Of a stretch of 64,000 nt of DNA, positions 1 through 9,861 are shown piece by piece. Position 1 is the stretch's first letter. Each line of letters starts with the position of its first letter. The notes beneath the pieces were generated by a model, which did no database searches, was not told the DNA's origin, and was given only the letters and a program-made list of their open reading frames with translations. The DNA is from Entomortierella parvispora (Eukaryota; Mortierellomycota; Mortierellomycetes; Mortierellales; Mortierellaceae): positions 2,666,001 through 2,730,000 of the forward strand of contig OY752141.1 of assembly GCA_963573315.1 (NCBI GenBank), given 5' to 3'. A program made the position numbers and the translations under genes.

Positions 1-1
1 T

Positions 2-505
2 TTACTCGATCTTGGCCAAGATCTCAGAGTCACGGAAGAGAATGAACTCCTCGTTGTCGACCTTGACAGCGGATCCGCCATAGGCGGGCAAGAGGACCTT
101 GTCGCCCTGCTTCAACTCTGAGGGGATGACCTTGCCCTCGGAGGTGATCAGGCCCTTTCCGACGGCGATCACAAAGCCCTCGTTCAAGGACTCTTGAGCC
201 TTCTCGGGGATATAGAGACCGGAGGCGGTCTTTTGCATGGGCTTGATACGTTGGACGAGGACGCGATCCATCATAGGGATGACGGACTTTGAGAGCTGGG
301 GCATGCGGAAGGCCTAGAAAATGGTGGAACAGAGTCGGGGTGACAGTTAGTGAGTGGTTGGGAGTCAGGCGTCTGGTTGTTCATCGCGAGAGATTGAAGG
401 CGGGGTGAAGGTCAATGCCGGTAGTGTTTGCAATGGGGGGTGGGCAAGAGAAGAGTGAGACAAACAAGGAAAAGAAAGGAGGGAAAGGATGCGTCTACTC
501 ACCAT
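2..505 (-). CDS. HSP10: Mitochondrial 10 kDa chaperonin (Hsp10/GroES family)
   Basis: Co-chaperonin that caps the Hsp60 chamber in the mitochondrial matrix. The protein is about 104 aa, the usual family length. It shows the GroES pattern throughout: MDRVLVQRI near the N-terminus, TASGLYIPEK before the mobile loop, GDKVLLPAYGG, and the C-terminal FRDSEILAKIE. Exons are 505..503 and 313..2. The first exon is only the ATG, followed by GTGAGT, and the intron ends CTAG before GCC TTC CGC. Translation could instead start at the Met four codons into exon 2. The gene shares a 224 bp intergenic region with a divergent mitochondrial ribosomal protein gene. Identification is firm; the exact start is less so. 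Confidence 0.93.
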
Positions 506-729
506 TTCGAAAGGGATGTGGGGCGAGTGGGGAGTGAGTGAAGAGAGGATGGAGAGAAGTGTGCGTGTGAAGGGAATGTGTGTGCCTGGATCGGATTGAA
601 AAGTAGCAGTCACTCCGGGGTGGCGGACAAACAACATTCATCATTCATGCATTTGTCCTTGCCCATCCTTGTCCCTTCCGCCCACTCTCCCTCTCCCTCT
701 CTCCCTGTCTCTCTACACATACATCCATA
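506..729. promoter_or_regulatory. Shared intergenic region of HSP10 and bS6m
   Basis: 224 bp separate the two start codons. The half nearest bS6m is a CT-rich tract on the plus strand. It contains GGGTGGCGG at 618-626, the same 9-mer found in the RPN6/RPN7 intergenic region. No TATA box is evident. A promoter role is inferred from the head-to-head layout. Confidence 0.55.
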
Positions 730-1671
730 ATGGTCTTTTACGAGCTTTTTTGCATCTCCAGGACTCGCCTGGTTGAGGTACCCCTTTCAATCCCGACCTG
801 CCTCCATCTCCAAGGACAAACAGGAGCTCAACATCGACACTGCCAGAATCCGATCTACTCGACTAATTAGCAACAATGCTCAAGGACTGGACATGATCTG
901 GATGGTCCTGCAGAGAACAACAAAGGGATCAGAGACTGGACTGATGCGCATTTGCATCTCCAGCGACTGATCAGACTACGCTGGACACCAGATCTCCATG
1001 TCATAATGACCTAAAGCTGTAAAAAGAACTGAAGGTGCAGGCTGCACAGGGTCTGTCAACCATTGGATCGCCACGGAAGAACAGGAGTGGCATCTCTTTT
1101 CTCGACAGTATACTGGATCGCCTCACACCATAACAACAAGGACGAGACCCAATCCACATCCTGTTTGAAATATCATCTACAGGAACAAGCATTTGACATT
1201 TGAAGTCCATTCACTAACTTGTAAACCCTGCTCTCCTTAGGCCAACATCAAGGACTTGGTCAAGCAGACCTCGCTCATTGTCATGAACAAGGGAGGCGTT
1301 GTCAGGAATTTGAAGCCTTTTGGGGAGAAGCAACTGCCCTACCGTATCAGGAAACACCAAGAATATCATGTCCAAGGATAGTATGTTTTTTTTGTCCTTT
1401 TTATTGCGCTGATCTTGACCGAGTCGCTCTTGGGTTTCCACATTGTGTAGTCTCTGGAGCCTCTGTTTTAAGGCGATTTACTCATGACTTTTTTGTTACT
1501 TCCCTCCTTAGTCAATGGCTGATGCAATTTGATGCCAACCCAACAGTGGTGAATGAACTAAACAAGAAGCTCAAGGTCGACCCTCGTGTGCTCCGTCATG
1601 CCGTCATTCGCCTTGGCTCCAAGCTCGAGGATGTTGTAGCTTCGGCCGAAAAGACTGGCTCCAGGGTTTAA
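730..1671 (+). CDS. Mitochondrial small ribosomal subunit protein bS6m (Mrp17/MRPS6)
   Basis: Component of the mitochondrial small ribosomal subunit. Three exons, 730-777, 1241-1380 and 1512-1671, join in phase through GTACCC...CTTAG and GTATGT...CTTAG introns to give 115 aa. The N-terminus MVFYELFCIS matches the bS6 first strand. The middle exon carries the family segment VRNLKPFGEKQLPYRIRKH, and the last has WLMQFDANP followed by a C-terminal helix. The large first intron (463 bp) contains no convincing gene. It is transcribed divergently from HSP10, another mitochondrial gene. Confidence 0.9.
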
Positions 1672-1900
1672 GTGCTGCCCACAAACACATGTCTCCCACT
1701 CAAATACACGCACCCTCTGTTCTGTCAATTGTACAAAAAAATAAACTTATTGAAAACAATCAAAAAAAACGGCGGATATACAGGAGTTGTTGGTTTATTG
1801 AATTCTACAACTCTTGGGTCTTTGTCCAGAATATGGCTTGGTTGGTTCCATGTCTTTTTTGCTTTTTTTTTTTCTTTTCATATTTTTTAAGGCAGAGAGT

Positions 1901-3784
1901 CTACGTCAACTTGGAAGCCTTCTCGTACAAAGACTCGACCACATTGGCCATATTCTTCATCGTATCCAACGCGCTCTCGTATGTCTTGTCAATAGGAGTT
2001 TCCTCGAACACAACCAAACATCCTGCACCTTGGTCCAACACACCATGGAATGTCTTGTCCAAGATCATTTGCGATAACTTGACCTCGACCTGCTGTGCTG
2101 GCAGCTTAATAATCTCGGCAATATGGGAAATTTCTACACGGGAGAATGGCTCAATCACACGGACCAAGTTCTGCTCCAACAATTTGTCGTACAGCGAGGC
2201 AAGATGGTTCCTGATGATAGGGTCATTGCCGAGTTCTAAAATGAAAATGACGAAACATTATCAATCCCTGTTTCAATTGACAACGAGATTTGGACTTTTG
2301 AGAAGCCAATTGGGAACCAGAGTTTTACCTTCACGGTAGGTAGCAAGAGCCTGCTCAAACTCTTGCAATGAACGGTTCTGGTGGGCCACCGCAATGGCCT
2401 TCATAGCCTCAACCTCCACACCGCGGTACTTGAGCGCCACCTTACTGTTCAAGATCGCTTGAATATCATCCGACTAAAATTGACCAGATCATCACACTAC
2501 ATTAGTCTCGCGGTACAGTACTCGACAATTGCATTCAATCATTTGTTCCAAAAAAAGAGAAGCCAATAATTACCAAGTTCAACATGACTTTGCAAAGCAA
2601 CATGTACTTCAGGGCCAAAATAGCTCTGGGATCGTCCAATGAAGAGTATCCCTCCAAGGTTTCATAAAAGTATGAGAATCCGGTCTTGTAATCCTTTTCC
2701 TCTGCGTGCAAGATTCCAGACTGCATGTCCAAAGCTGCCTGGAGCAAAGGTGGGCAGTAGATTGCGTTTGCGGATGTGCGCGCAGATGTGAGAGCAGCCT
2801 AAGTTTTTTTTTTTTTGTCAATCCCAAAGGTCGTCATCAGAATTAGTCCAACGAGATTACAGGTCTCCTTCGAACAAGAGGAAAGCGAAGATCATCCAGG
2901 GATCAGTATCGTTACCTTGGACTTTGGAAGGTTGCGCAATGCGTGACAGACACGACTCTCCAACAACTGAACCTCGACCAACACCATCTTGTCATCCAAC
3001 TTCTTCAACTCCTTGAGCAAAGTTGCCACCAAAGCCAATGAATCACTATACATCTTGTTGTCGAGGTAAAGAGCAATCAAACGGGTCTCCAATGCCTGCT
3101 TCAAAAAGATGCGCTTCTCCTGAATCGTCCACTGGATCGTCTGCTTGCATACATCAATCTGGAGTGGAAGCGTGTTGGGGATTTCTGAGAAGTAGTCGAT
3201 CAATGTACGGACTAGAAGGGGAGATAAGTGACTTGGGTTAGATCTATTCAGGTGTTGCCTGCGACCGAGAGGCGATCTGCTTGCAATACAAAAACGCGAA
3301 CACGTACTAATCTTTGCCGTCTTGGCTTTGGGGATAGATGTGATCAAGGTGCGGGAATCGTGGATCAGGGCCGCAAGTTCACTAGGTCGGCTATAAGGCG
3401 GGTTATTGAATGGTGCTCCGTCAGTAAAAAGAATATTATACCAACGAAGGGCTTCCTTGATTCTCTTCAAGATATGCAGGCGGGCAAGTCACTCACTGGA
3501 GATCGCGGTAACACTGAGCAAGCTTCAAGAGGGCAACTTCCTGATCGCTCCTTGCAGCGACATCTATTGTTATTCGGATGGGCACATGTTAGTTTCCTGC
3601 TTTTGGCTCTGCCTTCACGGCGAAACGCGTTTCCCTTCCTTGTTCCAGGAACATGAAGTAAATGAAAGGTGAACAACATGCCTGTGCCGGCAGCAGCAAG
3701 GATGCTCTGGTAGAGGGGAATGGCTTGCTCGGGCGAAGTCTTTTGAACTTCCTCGGCTTGAGCGATGGAAGCGATGGAGGGCAT
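1901..3784 (-). CDS. RPN6: 26S proteasome regulatory particle lid subunit Rpn6 (PSMD11)
   Basis: PCI-domain lid subunit that clamps the lid to the 20S core. Seven exons (3784-3682, 3563-3497, 3390-3308, 3211-2916, 2798-2574, 2473-2329, 2235-1901) keep phase throughout and give 417 aa, close to human PSMD11 (about 422). Recognisable stretches are [60 protein letters not shown], and the PCI end with [20 protein letters not shown] and [17 protein letters not shown]. Intron 1 is best read as a GC-AG intron (CACAG|GCATGT...AATAG). RPN7 starts divergently 387 bp away. Confidence 0.95.
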
Positions 3785-4170
3785 GTTTTGACTGGGTGGC
3801 GGGAGGTAGTTGATGAGTCGAACAAGAAGAGGAAAAATAAAAATGAACGTAAGAGACGCGCAATGAATGCGAATGAATGAAATTGCAGGCCAAAAAAGAG
3901 ACAGAGGGGCTTCCAGCGCCTGTAACGTCGACGCGCTCTAGGACGTAAGCTCGGCCCAAAAAAATGTGTGACGTCATCTTTTTTGGTTTGTGCAAGGAAC
4001 CACGCATGCAGTTCTTTTGCGCACCCATTCCTTACTCTTCAACTCTTTGACCATCCCTGCAGGAATCACCACCATCGCCTCGCCCTCTAGTAACCTCAGG
4101 ACCAGCTGCATCCCACTCGAAAAAGACACCCCTCCACCCAAGACCTCATTAGAATACATAGGCAATAACC
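3785..4170. promoter_or_regulatory. Bidirectional promoter region of RPN6 and RPN7
   Basis: 386 bp lie between the two start codons. There is a full palindromic CRE, TGACGTCA, at 3969-3976 near the midpoint, the type of site bound by ATF/CREB-family bZIP factors. GGGTGGCGG at 3794-3802 lies just upstream of the RPN6 ATG and shares the core GGTGGC with the yeast Rpn4 box (GGTGGCAAA), but it is not a match to that box. Site function is inferred. Confidence 0.6.
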
Positions 4171-5689
4171 ATGGCTGAAGAGGTTCCCAAGATTCCCAGC
4201 ATCGAGCTGTCACAGAACCGCTTCCTGTTGAACAGCGGACCCAAGGAGACTCACGCCCAGGCAAAGGAGGCCATTCTGCAAAAGATTAAAGAAGACAGTA
4301 CGTTGGACACTACGCGCTAGTAGGCCCTGTCGCCCGTTGGCTCTTGATCTGCTACAAGATACAGGGACATGTATCACGCAATGGCAGTTGCAAAAACGCG
4401 TCTGACTTTGTGTGCTTTTTTTTCGCGACTTTTTCGCCTCACTTGTGTCTTCTCCTCCTATAGACATGGCACCATTCTACGAACTCATCTGCGAGGAGCA
4501 AGGATGGACTGTTGATACCGATCTGCTGAACAAAATGAAGGCAGAGAACGAAGAGACCCTCAAGAAACTGGACGAGAAGCTCAAGGATGCAGAGGAGAAC
4601 TTGGGAGAGACAGAGATCTCAGATACACTTCTTGCCCGGGCCGAGCACTTTGCAAAGATTGGTGACAAGGTATGTTATCCTGGGACCATGGCTTCTACAT
4701 TCTCGGAAAAGGTCGTCGATTGCTGAAATTAAAGGGTTGCGAACTCATCACATAACATGAACCTATACCACCCCAGGAAAAGAGCTTGACAGCATACAGA
4801 GTCGCTTTCGAAAAGACGGTCGCATTGGGAACTCGTCTGGATATCTTGTTTGCCAACATTCGTACAGGATTCTTTTACCGTGATAACGACTGCGTGAGTC
4901 GCAACATTGAGAAGGCTCGCGCCATGATTGAGGAAGGAGGCGACTGGGACCGCAGGAATCGTCTCAAGGTCTATGAGGGCGCTTACTTGATGACAATCAG
5001 AGACTTCAAGGGTGCCGCAGATCTTTTCATTGCCACGCTGTCAACGTTTACGTCAGTGGAGCTTATGGAATACAAAGACTTTGTCACATATGCTGTTCTG
5101 TCCAGTGTATTGGCATTGAAGCGTGTGGATATCAAGAATAAGGTACAGCTCTTACTTGGACAGAGCTTTTACAAGAAAAGATGGACCATTAAGAACAACA
5201 CGGTGCTAATAGTATCACCCTTAATTCCCCTAGGTTATTGACTCTCCTGAGGTCTTGGAGGTCTTGCACGAGATCCCTCACTTGGAAGATTACTTGCGGT
5301 CGCTCTATGCAGGAGATTACGCCAAGTTCTTTGTGTCCTTGGCAGCTCTTGAGACGTCGGCGATGAAGCGCTCCTGGGTCTTGTTCCCCCATTACCGTTA
5401 CTATGTCCGTGAGATGCGTATTCGTGCGTATGCCCAACTGTTAGAGTCGTACCGCTCATTGACGATGCAGAGCATGGCCCACTCGTTTGGCGTGAGCGAA
5501 CAGTTTATTGACAAGGATCTGTCCAAATTCATCTCGGCTGGTCGTCTCAACTGCGTTATTGACAAGGTCAACGGCATCGTCGAGACCAACCGTCCAGACG
5601 CCAAGAACGCCCAATACCAACAGGCCATCAAGCAGGGTGACATTCTGCTGAACCGCGTCCAAAAGCTCAGCCGCGTCATCAACGTTTAA
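4171..5689 (+). CDS. RPN7: 26S proteasome regulatory particle lid subunit Rpn7 (PSMD6)
   Basis: PCI-domain lid subunit. Four exons, 4171-4297, 4464-4669, 4777-5142 and 5234-5689, join in phase to give about 384 aa, the normal family length. Diagnostic segments are [79 protein letters not shown], and the C-terminal [13 protein letters not shown]. The start ATG lies in AACCATGGCT and there is no competing upstream in-frame ATG nearby. The gene is head-to-head with RPN6, so two lid subunits may be co-expressed from one intergenic region. Confidence 0.96.
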
Positions 5690-5911
5690 ACAGAAAGAAG
5701 TTGGTGTTTGCCAACCAAAGAACCATTAAAGAAACATTTTTTAGCCAACTGAGGGTATTGAAAGAAGATGTATTTCATGCCAAACAATGAATTGTGAGAG
5801 GGGGGGAGGGGGGAGAGGGGGAAAGGGGGGCGGAGGATTTTTCTACATGGGTGATGAGGCGATGGAAGGACGGAAATATCATATAGCCCCTTCGGTATTT
5901 TAAACAGACTG

Positions 5912-7406
5912 CTACTGCTGTGCGCACTGCACTCCGGGGCCGTGTCCTCCGTTATCGTCGTCGTCGTCGTCACCGAAATGTCCTTGCTCGGCTCTTGCTT
6001 TCTGGCGGGGATCCATCTCTGTCAGGTTGACTTCTTCGATGACAGCTGTCTTGGGAGGTTCGGGCAGGGCTGCCGCTGGGGGCAAGATGGAGCGCAGCAA
6101 TTCAATCTGAGCAGGATCCGTCCAGTTGGCCTTGGGGAAATCGATCTCAAACTGGACATAAAGATTACCGAAATCATGGTGTCTCTCAGTGGGCATACCT
6201 TGGCCCATCACAGCCTTCAACTCACCAGGCTTGATGACCTCACCGGGAAGGATATCGACCACCAGGACACGGTCGTCCAAATGAGGAATCTGGATCTTGC
6301 CTCCTGCCAACGCCGTCACCAAGTCAACCTTTGCATTAAAGAACAGGTCGTCGCCGCTGCGCTTGAAACGTTCGTGCTCCTTTTGTTCCAGAATAATGAT
6401 AACATCTCCAGGGACCGTTCCAGGTGCTTGATCTCCCTCGCCGCTAAACACAATCTTGCGGCCATCCTTCATACCACGATCAATGTGGACCTCGAGTACC
6501 TTGCGGACCGAAGTCACCTTCCTGCCGTTGCAGTGTTTGCACTTGTCCTTTTGATTAATAATCTCACCCTCACCCCGGCAGTCGCCACAGGGCTGTTGAA
6601 TTTGCTGCATCATCGGTCCCATCTGCCTCAACATGACTCTATAGCCCTGACCATTACAGGTTGAGCAAGTCTTGACCGCTCCCTCCTTACCACCACGACC
6701 CTCGCACTTTTCGCAGATCTCATTCTTTTGAAGTGCCAGCTTGGATGTCTTGCCCTTGTAGAGATCTTCAAGAGAGACCTTCAATCCATGGGCGACATCC
6801 TTTCCACGACGAGGACCAGAGGGCCGACCACCACGACCGCTGCCGCCCATGCCGCCTCCAAAGAAGTGCGAGAAGAGATCCTCAGGTGAAAGTCCGCCCA
6901 TGCCTCCCGGACCGCCCTCTCCGGAGAGTCCAGCCTCTCCGTACTGATCATAGACATGGCGCTTCTGGGAGTCTGAAAGCACATCGTAGGCATGACTAAT
7001 CTCCTGGAACTTTTCAGATGTTTGGCCTCCGGTCTATTACAAAGCAAAGGACAGCGATTGTCAAGAGAGAGCAGAGGTTAGTAACCAGAAGGGGCACAAA
7101 ACGATGGTCACAATTTTTGAAAGAACTGCGGTGAACGAAAAAAAAAAAAAAGTGAGTTTGGGCAAAGTCCTCTGAGGATAAGTATCGTCTCTCAGGGCAC
7201 AGGATGCTACAAGTATCGTCTCTCAGGGCACAGGATGCTACTACAAGGTGCTGGTAGGGCCGAAAAGACAGGGGGACTCAAAGAGAAGAGCATACCTTAT
7301 CGGGGTGATACTTCAGGGCCAACTTTCGGTAGGCCTTCTTGAGATCACTGTCGGAGCAGGCGGGGTCGACACCAAGGGCTTCGTAGAGCTTTGTTTCTTT
7401 GACCAT
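5912..7406 (-). CDS. Class A (type I) DnaJ/Hsp40 co-chaperone, Ydj1-like
   Basis: Stimulates Hsp70 ATPase and delivers clients. Exons 7406-7296 and 7033-5912 give 410 aa, as in Ydj1. Order: J domain (residues 1-70, with KYHPDK completing HPD at the exon end), a Gly-rich linker ([18 protein letters not shown]), a zinc-finger region with four CxxCxGx-type repeats ([32 protein letters not shown]), then the C-terminal substrate domains. The protein ends in CAQQ, a CaaX box consistent with farnesylation and ER/membrane tethering as in Ydj1. The intron contains a perfect 31-bp tandem duplication. Confidence 0.95.
7180..7241. repeat. Perfect 31-bp tandem duplication in the DnaJ intron
   Basis: Unit 1 is 7180-7210 and unit 2 is 7211-7241; they are identical (AAGTATCGTCTC... 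to ...GGATGCTAC). The duplication lies inside the intron between the J-domain exon and the main exon, so the protein is unaffected. Identity suggests a recent event or an assembly artefact. Confidence 0.95.
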
Positions 7407-7949
7407 GATGTGAGGTTTACAGGGAGGGGAAGGGAGGAGGAAGGTGAAACAAGGGAGGGGTGAAGTGAAGGGAGTATGGAGGAGGGGAGGTGGGTAGAAG
7501 GAAGGAGAAGAGAATGAAATGAAGAAAACAGAAAAACGAATGGCAAAGGGGACGACAATGGCAGCCCCTTTGCTGCCTTTTGAAGATAGAATGGGCAGGA
7601 CTGCATAGCACGTGATATCTGACTTCCAGATCTTTCGACAGTGCGCTGATTGGCTGGGACCCTCCCAGCCATGTTGCCACCAACCACCTTGAGGTCCAGG
7701 GCGAAGCGATCCCAGCCAGGTCCACAAGCAGAGCTCTGGCTACACGCACGCTTCTCACACGCGTCCAATGGCGCACATGGTCTAGATCCCTCTGCGAGTT
7801 TTGTCTCTGTCAGCAAACGGACTCGTCTGGAAAGAAGACGCAGTGCGCCACCACCCACCGTCGCGTCATACCCTGTTGCTTGGCGCACGGGCTGTGCTTC
7901 TTTGCCCAGCAGCCAAACAACAGGGATCATTCTTCTCCATTCATGCACA
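7407..7949. other. Divergent intergenic region, DnaJ / F-box gene
   Basis: 543 bp between two divergent start codons. It is purine-rich (GA) next to DnaJ and contains GCACGTGA at 7607-7614. An open frame runs back to 7650 in phase with the F-box gene, but it is read here as leader because the F-box itself begins at the Met at 7950. No clear heat-shock element was identified. Confidence 0.5.
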
Positions 7950-9485
7950 ATGCTTCCGCTGGAATTACCAGAGATAAGACATCACATTGCCCAATTCCTG
8001 CATTTCAGGGACTGCCTCGCCTGCTCACGCGTGTCCCGTGCCTGGCGCCACACGTTTGAGCCCTGGATATGGCTCAATGTCTCGCTCTTCAGAAGATCCC
8101 TTCAGGACACTTCTGTCAGAACGGTCGGCGCAGAGCTGCTGCAACGACACTCAAGCTCAGTGCAAAAACTAGTGTGCACTCACATGGAGACAGTCCCTGG
8201 TCTGTCTGACAGCCTCAAGTTTGAAAGTCTCCGAGTAGTCTTTTTCCTGCCGTGGGTTTATCCGCAGTTGGTGCACTTCCCTCCTCTTGACCAGCCCAGA
8301 GTCATCCAGCGTCATCGTGAAACGCTCACGAAGATCCATTTTTCTCTTATCCCGCCAAACAGGAACGAACCTCCAGTAAACCACAGCCTCTGGGAAGCAT
8401 TTGCGTCTTGTCCCCTGCTTCAATGTCTTAACGTCACTGTGGTACCCGTCTCGTCACAGGATTGGACCCATTTTCAATTCCTGTGGTCACGGCTATCGTC
8501 AATGCTCCTTCGATATGTTGATTTTCAGATCTCAGCACTTGATCGAGATCTTTGCTCGACTACTTTGAAATCACTCACTCTGGTAGCAAACAAAGGCTTG
8601 CAGTCTTTAGAAATTTCTGTGGATGATCTTCCGGGAACGTGTGTTGACCTTGAACTCATGAAGAGGTGCGGACCTGATTTGAAGACTCTAGTCTGGCGTC
8701 CTCCCCATTCTATCAAAAATCGATCGGGACTCGGGAAACTATTGTTGGAAAGTACACGACATTGCCCTAACTTGGTTAACCTGACATTAGGATCCGACAA
8801 CATTTGGGAAGGAAATGAAGCTCTGTCGCCCCTCTCGGAAACTAGCAGCTCTGCCCATCGACAATGGGACAGTCTAAAGTTGGCGGGCCATTGGTCTGGG
8901 GAGGCCACAGTTCGTTGGATTGAAACTCATCTCGGGAACTGTCTTTCAGCATTGGACTTGAGGGACTCGCCTGGTATGTGTGGACGGAGGGCGCAGTCGC
9001 TGCTCTGCTCATTGCCAGCGTTGGAAGACTTCGCTGCGCCTTGGATACAAGACATTGACGTTTTGGAGGATCCTCGACCATGGGCCTGTACGGGTCTGGT
9101 CAAGTTGAAGATTAGTGTCATATTGTCCTACGGGAGTCCCTCTAACCCGTTTGTGACCCAACTTGCCAGACTCGAATCTTTGGAAAGATTGACACTTACG
9201 AGGGCACCCCATTACAACAAAAATGACCGACCTCTGGAATACCGGCACAAGGCGATACGTTTCCTAGAGCTTCGACTTTGTGACGACTTAAATGCCCTGT
9301 GGACATTGCGAAATCTGGAGGGCCTGGACTTGGCTGACGCGCCCCAAGAGCTTGGAACAGAGGATATCGAATGGATGTTGTCGAATTGGCCACGGCTGCG
9401 GTATTTTTATGGAATACTGCATCCGAACATGGCGGTGGACAAGGAACTGAGGCGTATCTTGAACGCTGCGGGAGTGGAAAAGTAA
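7950..9485 (+). CDS. F-box protein with LRR-like C-terminal region
   Basis: Probable substrate receptor of an SCF ubiquitin ligase. A single exon of 511 aa. The first 45 residues form an F-box: LPLELPEIRHHIAQFL, then RDCLACSRVSRAWRH and a conserved Trp. The rest is a series of Leu-rich units (CPLLQCLNVTVV, TTLKSLTLVANKGLQSLEIS, CPNLVNLTLGS, LSALDLRDSPG, LESLERLTL, NLEGLDLADAP) consistent with an irregular LRR solenoid. The start was chosen at 7950 rather than the in-frame Met at 7650 because F-box proteins of this type begin at the box. The substrate is unknown. Confidence 0.82.
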   Translation: MLPLELPEIRHHIAQFLHFRDCLACSRVSRAWRHTFEPWIWLNVSLFRRSLQDTSVRTVGAELLQRHSSSVQKLVCTHMETVPGLSDSLKFESLRVVFFLPWVYPQLVHFPPLDQPRVIQRHRETLTKIHFSLIPPNRNEPPVNHSLWEAFASCPLLQCLNVTVVPVSSQDWTHFQFLWSRLSSMLLRYVDFQISALDRDLCSTTLKSLTLVANKGLQSLEISVDDLPGTCVDLELMKRCGPDLKTLVWRPPHSIKNRSGLGKLLLESTRHCPNLVNLTLGSDNIWEGNEALSPLSETSSSAHRQWDSLKLAGHWSGEATVRWIETHLGNCLSALDLRDSPGMCGRRAQSLLCSLPALEDFAAPWIQDIDVLEDPRPWACTGLVKLKISVILSYGSPSNPFVTQLARLESLERLTLTRAPHYNKNDRPLEYRHKAIRFLELRLCDDLNALWTLRNLEGLDLADAPQELGTEDIEWMLSNWPRLRYFYGILHPNMAVDKELRRILNAAGVEK

Positions 9486-9861
9486 ATCTTCTACCTGATC
9501 TAAAAAGTAAGAACAATATCCTCGCTTACAAGCACTCTTGAACCAAGCCATGCAAATTGACCTGTTGCAAACAATATGGCTAGAATGAGGAATAGGGTAT
9601 GAGTGCTCACAAGACCCGCGTCTTCTTGTCTCGCGAGAGGACGATACCTCGCAGCATTGGTAATGGAGTCGATATGTAAGGTGCGGACAAAAAAATTCAT
9701 CGAGCTTATTCTTGCGCCACATTTGTTGCTCTATTGATTTCCTTCCGTCGAGAGAAGGACTGCTTCGTCCAGTTCACTCAAACGCCTGTCAACTCGTAGT
9801 CAACTGTATCAGTCATTAGGGCTCTGACTTTTATTATAAGTTATTATAAAATTGAAGCAAA
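9486..9861. other. Gene-free spacer between convergent genes
   Basis: 376 bp of 3' flanking DNA between the F-box gene (+) and the TVP38-like gene (-). Open frames here are antisense or random. Nothing else was seen. Confidence 0.5.

Noticed and set aside
3990-4178. Small plus-strand frame overlapping the RPN7 start
   Set aside because: It lies in the shared promoter/leader and would overlap the RPN7 start out of frame. It could be an upstream open frame, but nothing supports translation.
5942-6664. 240-codon plus-strand frame opposite the DnaJ gene
   Set aside because: It is the antisense shadow of a strongly conserved coding exon.
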